Shown here in pieces: positions 27,124 through 35,368 of a DNA stretch of 64,000 nucleotides; position 1 is the first letter of the stretch, and every line of letters begins with the position of its first letter. This stretch comes from Christensenellaceae bacterium (GTDB lineage: Bacteria; Bacillota; Clostridia; Christensenellales; CAG-138), in contig JAISKB010000023.1 of NCBI GenBank assembly GCA_031261085.1, forward strand, positions 1 to 64,000, in the 5' to 3' direction. The position numbers were made by a program, and so were the translations under genes. Below the pieces are notes generated by a model. That model was given only the letters and a program-made list of their open reading frames with translations. It was not told the DNA's origin and did no database searches.

Positions 27124-28392
27124 ATGTCGGCAATCCATGTAGGCTTTAAATTTGGCACCGGCATTGTTTCCGCTGATTTTCAGTCAGACAACCTGATGGG
27201 CGTCCTAAAAGGTGATTTTATTGAGGCGCCGCTCCCGGAAGAAGAACTTACCGAAGTATTGCGTTCCATTCGAGAACCAATCGGCGGTTTGCCGTTGGAG
27301 AAAATCGTTGAGCCAAATCAAAGAATCGTCATCATGGTCAGCGATATCACAAGGCCGGTTCCATCCTGGAAAATATTGCCCGTGCTTTTGGATGAGCTGA
27401 ATACATACGGCGTTGCCGATAGCCACATCACTGTGTTGTTCGGGATGGGCATCCACCGGGCTCACAGCGAGGAAGAACGAAAAAAGCTCGTGGGAGAAGA
27501 AGTCTATCGTCGGGTTTACTGTTGCGACAGCGTCAATGGCGAACCATATGTTCATGTGGGAAATTCCAAGTTGGGCACGCCGTATTATGTGCATCAACGG
27601 GTGGTGGCGGCGGATGTGCTGATTTGCACCGGCAACATCGAGTATCATTGGTTTGCCGGGTATTCGGGGGGCGCAAAGGCAGTCCTGCCGGGGGCGTGCA
27701 GTTTTGAAACAATCCGCGCGAGTCATTCCCGCATCGGTCAAGAAAATACGGAAGCCGGTAATTTAAACAGCCCCGTGCGGCAAGACATCGACGGAATATT
27801 AGACTATATGGGCATTGATTTTATTGTAAATGTAGTCATTGATGACAATAAACGCATTCTGCGTTCGTTTGCTGGTGATCCCATAGAAGCCCACCGGGCG
27901 GGGTGCGCCTATTTAGACAGTATATATGGCAGAGAGATTCCTCACGCGGCCGATGTCGTGGTTGCCTCCTGCGGCGGTTATCCCAAGGACATCAATATCT
28001 ATCAAGCGCAAAAAGCCTTAGATAATGCCAATTTGGCGGTGCGCACCGGCGGAACCATAATTCTGATAGGCTCTTGCCAAGAGGGGTTTGGCGATAAAAC
28101 ATTCGAAAGCTGGATGCGAGACGCTAATTCCCCTCAAGAAATCCTCAATCGCATCCACATCGAGTTCCAAATGGGCGGGCATAAAGCCGCAAGCTTTGCA
28201 AAAGTGCTCGTTCGTGCTCGGATTGTGATGGTGACCGATATGGCCCAAGCCGATGTAAGCAGCGCTTTCTTAGAATATGCATCTATCGATCAATTGCAAA
28301 ACAAGATCGACCAGTATGCGCAAGGCGCATCGTCCGTTTTAGTTATACCTCAAGCCGGTTCTATTTTGCCTATAGTTGGGCAAAAAGAATAA
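27124..28392 (+). CDS. LarA-family nickel-pincer racemase/epimerase homologue (first)
   Basis: A 422-residue LarA-family protein. In lactate racemase the nickel-pincer cofactor is tied to Lys184 and nickel is held by His200, with His108 and His174 as acid-base pair. Here Lys185 (SGGAK), His201, His111 and His175 fall at the same spacings, and Asp74/Arg77 match Asp72/Arg75. An active pincer enzyme is therefore expected, acting on a 2-hydroxy acid, perhaps the product of the LeuCD-like pair just upstream (adjacent stop and start). The cofactor-synthesis genes larB, larC and larE are not in the window. Confidence 0.85.
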   Translation: MSAIHVGFKFGTGIVSADFQSDNLMGVLKGDFIEAPLPEEELTEVLRSIREPIGGLPLEKIVEPNQRIVIMVSDITRPVPSWKILPVLLDELNTYGVADSHITVLFGMGIHRAHSEEERKKLVGEEVYRRVYCCDSVNGEPYVHVGNSKLGTPYYVHQRVVAADVLICTGNIEYHWFAGYSGGAKAVLPGACSFETIRASHSRIGQENTEAGNLNSPVRQDIDGILDYMGIDFIVNVVIDDNKRILRSFAGDPIEAHRAGCAYLDSIYGREIPHAADVVVASCGGYPKDINIYQAQKALDNANLAVRTGGTIILIGSCQEGFGDKTFESWMRDANSPQEILNRIHIEFQMGGHKAASFAKVLVRARIVMVTDMAQADVSSAFLEYASIDQLQNKIDQYAQGASSVLVIPQAGSILPIVGQKE

Positions 28393-28454
28393 AAGCAGAA
28401 AATGCGTCCCAAAATTTCAGTAATGATACTGCAAATTAATTAGGAGGAAAGAAA

Positions 28455-29690
28455 ATGAAAAAAGTTCTTGTGTTCATCTTGGCTGTAACCCTAATCCTTT
28501 CCATGGCTGCCTGTACACAAACAGAGAGCCCCGCACAGCCAGCACCAGATGCTGCGCCAAACGGCGATTCATCCAATCAGACCAATGCGACGGCTACGCC
28601 GGAACCCACTGGCGGGGTTGTGAAAATCGGCATCATTGGCGCGCGCACCGGGACCAGCGTATTGTATGGCGATATGACCATACATGCGGCTGAGGCGGCA
28701 GCCGATGCTATCAATGCTGCCGGCGGCATCCTGGGCAACACCATTGAATTTGTGATTGAAGACGAAGGCAGCGATTTGCAGTCTTCCGTCAATGCAACGC
28801 AAAAGCTGATCGACGAAAACAAAGATTTACTTGCCATCCTTGGGTCCCAATACTCCACCCGCATTCTTTCTACGATTGATGTCATCAACGAAGGTGCGGT
28901 TCCTCTCTTCACATTTGGTTCCAATGCTACCTTGCTTGAGCAGAACTGTGAGTGGCTTTGGATGATGCGTGTTGCCGACTCCTACACCGGCGTAGGCATC
29001 CATCAGGTTGCTTCGGATTATCTCAAGTGCAGCAACCCGGCGTTCATTTATTCCACAAACGCGTTTGGACAGGGGTTATACGATGTAGTATCCAAGCAGT
29101 TTACCGATGCTGGAGTCACGCTTAACCCCCGCCTGGCATTTGGTGTTGGCGAAACCGAAGTGAACTTCACAAACCAGCTTACCCAAATCGCAAACTCCGA
29201 TGCGGATTGCCTGATTGCCCTTGGTACGGATATCGCGCCCTACGTTGTGAAGCAAGCTTATGCAGCGGGAATCACCATACCGCGTATCGGCTCCATGTCC
29301 TTTGCAAATCAAACCACATTCACTCAATGCACCGAAGAAGAAACCAATGGCTGGTACTCTGTGTGTGAATGGTCCACCGATGTTAAACATGCGGAAAGTC
29401 AAGCGTATATGGATTATGTAATGAATACCTATGGTAGCTTGGATACTACCGGCCAACCGGGCGCTTACGATGCAATGTGGGTGCTCAAAGCAGCCTGCGA
29501 AGCGGCAGGTACCGTTACAGATCACGCCGCTATTAACAAAGCGATTGGCGAAACCAATGGCATCGTTGGCGCAAGCGGCACTTTGGCGGCTTATGGAACC
29601 CAATGCTTATGCACAGAGCTTGTAATTACGCAAAACGAAGGCAGTGCGGCAAAGGTCCAGTCTCGTATTTCGGTACGAACCGCCGGGTAA
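28455..29690 (+). CDS. Liv-type ABC importer substrate-binding lipoprotein
   Basis: A 411-residue substrate-binding protein of the branched-chain-amino-acid (LivJ/LivK) family. The signal peptide ends in lipobox LSMAAC, followed by a Pro/Ala/Asn-rich linker and a type I binding fold from about residue 52 (KIGIIGARTG). AGGAGG precedes the start. It begins a complete importer (binding protein, two permeases, two ATPases) inside the catabolic operon. Its ligand may be the substrate of the pathway, since this family also binds amides, ureas and aromatic acids. Confidence 0.93.
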   Translation: MKKVLVFILAVTLILSMAACTQTESPAQPAPDAAPNGDSSNQTNATATPEPTGGVVKIGIIGARTGTSVLYGDMTIHAAEAAADAINAAGGILGNTIEFVIEDEGSDLQSSVNATQKLIDENKDLLAILGSQYSTRILSTIDVINEGAVPLFTFGSNATLLEQNCEWLWMMRVADSYTGVGIHQVASDYLKCSNPAFIYSTNAFGQGLYDVVSKQFTDAGVTLNPRLAFGVGETEVNFTNQLTQIANSDADCLIALGTDIAPYVVKQAYAAGITIPRIGSMSFANQTTFTQCTEEETNGWYSVCEWSTDVKHAESQAYMDYVMNTYGSLDTTGQPGAYDAMWVLKAACEAAGTVTDHAAINKAIGETNGIVGASGTLAAYGTQCLCTELVITQNEGSAAKVQSRISVRTAG

Positions 29691-29721
29691 GTAAACAAGT
29701 AAGGTTCGTCATGTGAGCATA

Positions 29722-29753
29722 TAGCTCACCTCGAACTCATTCGAGGTGAGCTA
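29722..29753. repeat. Perfect hairpin between binding protein and permease genes
   Basis: Fourteen-base perfect arms (TAGCTCACCTCGAA) close a four-base loop. There is no T tract. In ABC operons such hairpins often stabilise the upstream message so that binding protein exceeds permease, which is an inference here. Confidence 0.8.
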
Positions 29754-29826
29754 ACCTCGTATTTATGGCATAAGAGAATGTATCGGCAACGGCGAAATCA
29801 CACAAACTTAGCTTTGAGGTGTAATT

Positions 29827-30720
29827 ATGTTGAATAACCTAATAGGACTAACCGTCAACGGATTAGCCATGGGGGTTGTATATGCGCTTATTGCGATGGG
29901 ATTGATCCTATTGGTAAGAGCAGTTGGCGTCATGAATTTTGCGCAAGGTGATTTGTTTATGCTTGGCGCATATCTTTCCTTTACATTTATTGTGAATATT
30001 AAGCTGCCTTACTGGTTATTTGTTCCAGCTTCGCTTATAAGTTTTGCCATTGTGGGTCTGATTTTTATGGCGGTTACCTATTGGCCTCTCCGGGAGGCAT
30101 CCTACCCCCAGGCTGTTATTATTGCAACGATGGGTGCCGGCTATGTAATTAAGGAACTGGCCTATAAAATTTGGGGCCCCGTTGCGCTGTCAATGCCAGC
30201 CCTTGTTATTAATCCGGAAACCGGAACCACAAAAGTTCTTGAGATATTTGGTATAAAACTGCAATGGCAGTATGTAATGATTATCGCTGTATGCGCGGTA
30301 TTAATCGTATTGGTCTTCATGCTGTTTGAAAAGCTCTATGCGGGCAGGATGATGCAAGCCACCGCGCAGGATAAATACGCCGCCGAGTTGATTGGTATAC
30401 CATCGGTGGTGACGATTGCGGCAACCTATATGCTTGTGACTATGGTTGTTTCCATCGGAGGCTATATGGTCGCGCCCGTATTCTTTATCAGCGCAACGCT
30501 TTCAAGCTTGCAGCTGCGCGCCTTTGCGGGGGTGGTAATCGGCGGGTTTGGCAACCTGAAGGGAGCGATTATCGGTTCGTTGATCGTAGGCCTCATTGAA
30601 GCCTACGCAACACTGCAATGGTCATCCTACAAAGATGCGGTGGTATTCATCGTGCTGATCATCGTGCTGATTTTCCGCCCCCAAGGGCTATTCGGCGAAA
30701 AAATAGCGGATAAGGCGTGA
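29827..30720 (+). CDS. livH: Liv-type ABC importer permease (LivH-like)
   Basis: A 297-residue membrane permease of the LivH family with about eight membrane segments and the conserved ALIAMGLILLVRAVGVMNFA entry region where the EAA-loop permeases of this class begin. The end GLFGEK is typical. It is followed nine bases later by the second permease. It forms the transport pore with LivM-like, LivG-like and LivF-like products downstream. Confidence 0.93.
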   Translation: MLNNLIGLTVNGLAMGVVYALIAMGLILLVRAVGVMNFAQGDLFMLGAYLSFTFIVNIKLPYWLFVPASLISFAIVGLIFMAVTYWPLREASYPQAVIIATMGAGYVIKELAYKIWGPVALSMPALVINPETGTTKVLEIFGIKLQWQYVMIIAVCAVLIVLVFMLFEKLYAGRMMQATAQDKYAAELIGIPSVVTIAATYMLVTMVVSIGGYMVAPVFFISATLSSLQLRAFAGVVIGGFGNLKGAIIGSLIVGLIEAYATLQWSSYKDAVVFIVLIIVLIFRPQGLFGEKIADKA

Positions 30721-30729
30721 GGTGATAAT

Positions 30730-31764
30730 ATGAAAAATTTCACAATAAAAAAACTAAAAATACGCCCTGCTACAATTATTGTTTTTGTAGTTGCCATGGC
30801 CTTCATCCTTCTTATGCCCCAAGTAAACAGCGGCTATAAGATGCTATGCCTGAATTTGACGTTAATCTATGCAATGGTAGCGTTGAGTATTTCGATTATG
30901 CTGGGCATGGGTGGACAAATGACCTTTGCCGGCGTGACGATGATGGGCGTAGGCGGCTATTTTACAGCAAACATGACCTCCGGCCGCTTGGGGTTTGCCA
31001 TCCCCACTTTGCCTGCGTTATTACTTGCTCCCCTTTTTACGGCTCTTGTAGCCCTTGCCCTGGGTCTTGTCTTATTGCGCCTGCGCGGCACATATTTCAC
31101 GTTCGCTACGATAGGGCTGGTACAGGTTGCGTGGTCTTTTTACTCTATGAACAAGCCTGCGTTTGGCGGATATGATGGTATTTCCGGCGTACCCAAGCTG
31201 GATTTGTTTGGTTTTGTGCCGGCGGACTACAACCAATGGTTCTACATTTTGGCGGGTGGATTGGTGATTGTTGCGCTTATCATAGAACGGATTCGCAAGA
31301 CACAGTTTGGTCGCTCTTTGGCAGCAGTGCGGGATAACGAGACCGCAGCGCTTACATTAGGCATCAACGTTTATATCACAAAAGTATATGCTTTTGCTGT
31401 GGCCGGCGCTATCTGCGGCTTTGCAGGGGCGCTGTATGCTATGATGAATCGCTACATTTCAGCGGACACCTTTACATTTGACGTGGGCGTGCGCTATATC
31501 ATCATGGCCATGTTAGGAGGCGTTAACAACACCATCGGTTGTATTTTGGGGGCAGTTTTAATCGGCATGCTCCCGGAATGGCTGCGGGTCCTGCAGGGAT
31601 ATATGCAATTCATCTACGGCATTGGCATTATCTTGCTGATGATTTTTATGCCGATGGGTCTCTCCGGCGTATTCCTTACAGCCTTGAAAAGATACCGTAA
31701 AAAGAAAAAAATCAAACTCGAGCACAGGGCAAGTCAAACTGCTGCCGAGAAAGGGGAGGCATAG
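30730..31764 (+). CDS. livM: Liv-type ABC importer permease (LivM-like)
   Basis: A 344-residue permease of the LivM family with about nine membrane segments. Family segments MLGMGGQMTFAGVTMMGVGGY and GRSLAAVRDNETAALTLGIN (ATPase-coupling region) are clear. The C-terminal 25 residues are basic and cytoplasmic. It lies two bases before the ATPase gene and is part of the five-gene importer. Confidence 0.93.
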   Translation: MKNFTIKKLKIRPATIIVFVVAMAFILLMPQVNSGYKMLCLNLTLIYAMVALSISIMLGMGGQMTFAGVTMMGVGGYFTANMTSGRLGFAIPTLPALLLAPLFTALVALALGLVLLRLRGTYFTFATIGLVQVAWSFYSMNKPAFGGYDGISGVPKLDLFGFVPADYNQWFYILAGGLVIVALIIERIRKTQFGRSLAAVRDNETAALTLGINVYITKVYAFAVAGAICGFAGALYAMMNRYISADTFTFDVGVRYIIMAMLGGVNNTIGCILGAVLIGMLPEWLRVLQGYMQFIYGIGIILLMIFMPMGLSGVFLTALKRYRKKKKIKLEHRASQTAAEKGEA

Positions 31765-31766
31765 CG

Positions 31767-32531
31767 ATGAAACCGGTTTTGAGGCTTGATACTGTTTGTA
31801 AACGATTTGGCGGTGTAATCGCCGCGGATAATACATCTTTCTCTGTACTACCAGGCGAAATCCACGGGTTAATTGGGCCGAATGGCGCCGGGAAAAGCAC
31901 GCTGATGAATCTTATTAGCGGCATCTATACTTGCGACCATGGCAATATCTATTTCAACGAGCAGGATATTACACAAATGCCCCCCTATGAAAGAGCCCGT
32001 CTTGGCATAGGGCGCACCTTTCAAACCCCGCGTTTTTTACAGCGCTCAAATATTCGGGACAACCTGCTGCTGGGCACCGATCTTAGCAACCGCTTTGGCT
32101 ACACATCCGCCTTCTTTGGTAAAAAAGGCGATGACTTTGAAAGCGAGCTCAACAAATTGATGCAATACGCCGGGTTCTCCTTCGATTGGGATGACGACAT
32201 TAGCGGTATCCCTTTCGGCCAAAGGAAGCTGCTTGAAATTGTGCGGTCTATGCTGGCGCATCCCAAGGTAATATTGGTGGACGAACCCGCCGCAGGATTG
32301 AATAACAGTGAAGTCGACAATGTGATGAAGCTCCTAACGGTCGCCGCAAAGGAAAGAGGGATTGGCATCTTGCTCATTGAGCATGCGATGGATTTGGTCA
32401 TGAACTTCTGCGAACAAATCGTAGTCATCAACTTTGGTAAGGTAATCGCATCCGGTAATCCCGAAGAGGTATCCTCTAATCAAGATGTAATCGAGGCGTA
32501 TTTGGGGAGGCAGCGAAATGCTCAAAATTAA
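31767..32531 (+). CDS. livG: Liv-type ABC importer ATPase (LivG-like)
   Basis: A 254-residue ATPase of the LivG family. Walker A is GPNGAGKST, Walker B and catalytic Glu are ILVDEPAAGL, and the switch His is in LIEHAMD. The signature motif is atypical: the expected LSGGQ region reads SGIPFGQRKLLEIVR, as in other LivG-type proteins where LS.GxQR varies. It overlaps the second ATPase gene by 14 bases. Confidence 0.93.
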   Translation: MKPVLRLDTVCKRFGGVIAADNTSFSVLPGEIHGLIGPNGAGKSTLMNLISGIYTCDHGNIYFNEQDITQMPPYERARLGIGRTFQTPRFLQRSNIRDNLLLGTDLSNRFGYTSAFFGKKGDDFESELNKLMQYAGFSFDWDDDISGIPFGQRKLLEIVRSMLAHPKVILVDEPAAGLNNSEVDNVMKLLTVAAKERGIGILLIEHAMDLVMNFCEQIVVINFGKVIASGNPEEVSSNQDVIEAYLGRQRNAQN

Positions 32532-33243
32532 AAACCTGCATGCATATTATGGTGCAATCGAAGGACTTAAAGGTGTGGATATCGATGTAGAAGATGGTAA
32601 AATAACCTGTATCATCGGCAGCAATGGGGCCGGGAAGACTACGCTTCTAAAAGCCATTTCCGGCGTGGTCAAGCGTTTTGGCTCAATGCTGCTGGATGAT
32701 ATGGAGATTGGCAGCTTTACACCCAGGCAAGTAGCTAGAGCGGGTATTACGCATGTTCCGGAAAGCCGACATATTTTCCCCGGGCTGACGGTGGAAAAAA
32801 ACCTGGAAACAGGCACATTCCCTTGGCATGGGTTTTTCTCAAACGCATCATTCACCAAAGAACTCGATGAAGTGTATGAGTTGTTCCCACGGCTGAAAGA
32901 ACGACGCAATCAATTGGGTTGGTCCTTGTCGGGCGGCGAACAGCAGATGTTGGCCATTGGCCGTGGAATCATGGCAAGGCCGAAAATTTTGATGCTGGAT
33001 GAGCCTTCAATGGGGTTGGCGCCCATGCTTATAGACGAGCTTTTTGAAAAAATCGTGGAGATTAACGCACGTGGCATCTCCATACTGTTGGTTGAACAAA
33101 ACGCACATATCGCACTGGAAGTATCCCACAACGCCTATGTAATGGAAAGCGGCAAGATTGCGCTGCAAGGGCCGTCGATTTCCTTGCAGCATGATGATCG
33201 GGTAACCAAAGCGTACTTTGGCAGTTTGTATAAAAAGAAGTAG
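32518..33243 (+). CDS. livF: Liv-type ABC importer ATPase (LivF-like)
   Basis: A 241-residue ATPase of the LivF family with Walker A GSNGAGKTT, signature LSGGEQQML, Walker B ILMLDEPSMGLAP and switch His in QNAHIAL. It pairs with the LivG-like protein in the importer. Translation begins inside the preceding gene, so the two ATPases are made in fixed ratio. Two serine-hydrolase genes follow without a terminator. Confidence 0.95.
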   Translation: MLKIKNLHAYYGAIEGLKGVDIDVEDGKITCIIGSNGAGKTTLLKAISGVVKRFGSMLLDDMEIGSFTPRQVARAGITHVPESRHIFPGLTVEKNLETGTFPWHGFFSNASFTKELDEVYELFPRLKERRNQLGWSLSGGEQQMLAIGRGIMARPKILMLDEPSMGLAPMLIDELFEKIVEINARGISILLVEQNAHIALEVSHNAYVMESGKIALQGPSISLQHDDRVTKAYFGSLYKKK

Positions 33244-33254
33244 GAGGGTCATGT

Positions 33255-34211
33255 ATGTCGGATTTTTATCATGGGCCGAGTGCGGTCAGCCACAGCGCGG
33301 TATCAGAAAAAAAGTATCTTCCTCCAATGCGCGCCTTCCTTGAGTTTGTGAACGAGGAAAAGCTGGATCTTCTTTACGCTCAGCTGCGTATAGATAATTT
33401 GGTGCGTGACGATTATACAACGCATCCGTTAAAAACCCGATTAAACGTTTTTACCGTTTCTGAAGGGGCTGTAAGCCTAGCGGTGGGTATTGCTATCGAA
33501 GAAGGTCTAATTTCTTTAAATGATAAAATATGCGAGTATTTCCCGGAATACACATCCAGAGAAACCAACGAAAACCTTCAGGCGGTAACGCTGGAACATC
33601 TGCTCACCATGTCTACTGGCGTGGCAAGCAGCCTGTTTATCTGTGACGATGCAGCACGATATACCGTCAAAGACTGGATGCAATGTTTTTTTGATGCGGC
33701 CTATATCCATAAGCCGGGAACCGCTTTTATGCATTGTAATCTAAACACTTATATGATTTGCTGCATGATCGAAAAGAAGGCCGGCACCAATCTTTTGGAA
33801 TACCTGCGCAATCGGCTTTTTGAAAACATCGGGATAGGAAACCCGGATTGGCTACCTTGTGCCAAAGGGCATATCATGGGCTTTAATGGGTTATATTTGA
33901 CCGTGGAAGAAATGGGTATGTTAGGTCAATTGTTCTTAAACAAAGGGACGCTGAACTGGCACAGTATCGTACCTCGTTCCTATATCAGCCAAGCCATAAC
34001 AGCGCGCATGCAGGTGGATGCCGATATATCCTACGGTTACCACATATGGGTGCCCGGTCATGTTCCAAACACCCTCCTGCTCAAAGGGAGATTTGGCCAA
34101 GGTATCATCATCAACGCGGATAAAAATGCGGTTTTTACATTCCAGGCGCTGGAAGGCTATCGATATGAAGAGATGTTTTCAAAAGCAGTCGAATTCCTGC
34201 AACTACTGTAA
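33255..34211 (+). CDS. Serine-hydrolase (beta-lactamase-fold) paralogue lacking catalytic residues
   Basis: A 318-residue protein of the class C beta-lactamase/esterase fold without a signal peptide. Aligned with the next gene, where the SxxK motif is SLCK, the same segment here reads Thr67-V-S-Glu70, so nucleophile and general base are both changed. The second motif, YSN in the paralogue, reads His160-Cys-Asn. The scaffold is otherwise well kept (EEGLISLND, LEHLLTMSTG). It is probably non-hydrolytic: a binding, regulatory or partner subunit. AGGAGGGT precedes the start, 11 bases after the ATPase gene. Confidence 0.82.
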   Translation: MSDFYHGPSAVSHSAVSEKKYLPPMRAFLEFVNEEKLDLLYAQLRIDNLVRDDYTTHPLKTRLNVFTVSEGAVSLAVGIAIEEGLISLNDKICEYFPEYTSRETNENLQAVTLEHLLTMSTGVASSLFICDDAARYTVKDWMQCFFDAAYIHKPGTAFMHCNLNTYMICCMIEKKAGTNLLEYLRNRLFENIGIGNPDWLPCAKGHIMGFNGLYLTVEEMGMLGQLFLNKGTLNWHSIVPRSYISQAITARMQVDADISYGYHIWVPGHVPNTLLLKGRFGQGIIINADKNAVFTFQALEGYRYEEMFSKAVEFLQLL

Positions 34212-34233
34212 TTGGTACTAAGAGGAGGTTTCT

Positions 34234-35175
34234 ATGTCGGTTAAGGTTTTTAATGAATTTGTCAAGCAGATTCAAGATGAAGGAATCAACTTAAAATACG
34301 CCCAGTTGCGGCAGGGCGGAGATGTGATTGCCGAATATTCTGCGATGCCTACTAAAACGCGGCTAAACAGTTTTTCCTTGTGTAAATCCGTCGTGGGGCT
34401 CGCGGCCGGATACGCGCTGCAGGAGGGCCTGATTTCTTTGGATGAGAAAGTATGCGATATTTTCCCGGAATATGTTGAGCCTACAACCAGCGCCAACCTG
34501 CTCAAATGTACCTTTCGCCATTTGTTGACCATGACTAGCGGGTTGGATACCACATTGTTCTTTTGTGATTGGCCTGAGCGCTATTATATTCGCGATTGGA
34601 TACAGTACTATTTCAATGTGAATTTCCCGCACGAGCCTGGGACGGTATTTGTATATAGCAATTTCAACACCTATATGGCAACCTGCTGTATCGAGCGGCG
34701 CGCCGGGGAAAATTTGCTGGAGTTCCTCCGTCACCGTTTTTTTGAACCCATTGGTATCGAAAACCCGGACTGGACGCTTTGCCCCAACGGACATGTTGTA
34801 TCCGCCAACGGCCTGCATATGACCATTGATGAAATGGGCTTTTTTGGAGAGTTTGTGCTTCGCAGAGGGAACTGGCAAGGGCAGCAACTTTTAAACAAGG
34901 AATATGTTGATGAAGCGACATCCGCCATTGTGGACACCGGGAAATACATCAAGCAGTTGGAAGGTGCCGGGTTCAGCCCCAAAGTGTTCTGCCATGGATA
35001 TGGCTACCAGTTTTGGAAAACGCCGGTACCCGGTACCACGCTTTCTAGCGGCAACTATGGGCAACATTGTTTCATCATCCCACAAAGCGACGCCGTGTTT
35101 TGCTATCAAGCAATGGCCGGATTTAAACTGCTCCGGTTGATGGAGTTGGGCGGGGAAACCGTAGCAAACATGTAG
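34234..35175 (+). CDS. Serine hydrolase, beta-lactamase/esterase fold, motifs intact
   Basis: A 313-residue cytoplasmic serine hydrolase of the class C beta-lactamase family. Ser48-x-x-Lys51 (SLCK) and Tyr141-Ser-Asn143 supply nucleophile, base and Tyr; the third motif region is around SSGNYGQ. Members hydrolyse amides, esters or lactams. With no signal peptide it should act on an intermediate inside the cell, for example a ring amide or ester. It follows its degenerate paralogue by 22 bases with AGGAGG before the start, which suggests a duplicated pair acting as a heteromer. It is the last gene before a strong terminator. Confidence 0.85.
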   Translation: MSVKVFNEFVKQIQDEGINLKYAQLRQGGDVIAEYSAMPTKTRLNSFSLCKSVVGLAAGYALQEGLISLDEKVCDIFPEYVEPTTSANLLKCTFRHLLTMTSGLDTTLFFCDWPERYYIRDWIQYYFNVNFPHEPGTVFVYSNFNTYMATCCIERRAGENLLEFLRHRFFEPIGIENPDWTLCPNGHVVSANGLHMTIDEMGFFGEFVLRRGNWQGQQLLNKEYVDEATSAIVDTGKYIKQLEGAGFSPKVFCHGYGYQFWKTPVPGTTLSSGNYGQHCFIIPQSDAVFCYQAMAGFKLLRLMELGGETVANM

Positions 35176-35202
35176 TCCTACATAAAACTCATTTGCCATA
35201 AA

Positions 35203-35235
35203 AACGAGCCTTGCTTTTGTCTTGGCTCGTTTTTT
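35203..35235 (+). terminator. Terminator of the catabolic operon
   Basis: AACGAGCC and GGCTCGTT enclose a 13-base loop, followed by a T tract, 27 bases after the second serine-hydrolase gene. The remaining gap to 35368 shows no gene. Confidence 0.9.
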
Positions 35236-35368
35236 GAATACCGTACCGCCATAAGCCCCCTATCTTCCCACTCTAGCCGAACACAACGGGGAGAGAGTTA
35301 TTTGCCAGGCTTCATTGAAAGTTCCCTTTGTGGTACAATAACAGCATATCGGCGAAACGGAGACCTTT

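Noticed and set aside
29722..29753. Rho-independent terminator inside the importer operon
   Set aside because: A perfect hairpin but with no T tract, and the genes on both sides form one transporter.
15680..35235. Complete nicotinate fermentation cluster as in Eubacterium barkeri
   Set aside because: The hydroxylase and aconitase-like pair fit, but 6-hydroxynicotinate reductase, enamidase and the B12-dependent mutase are not present.
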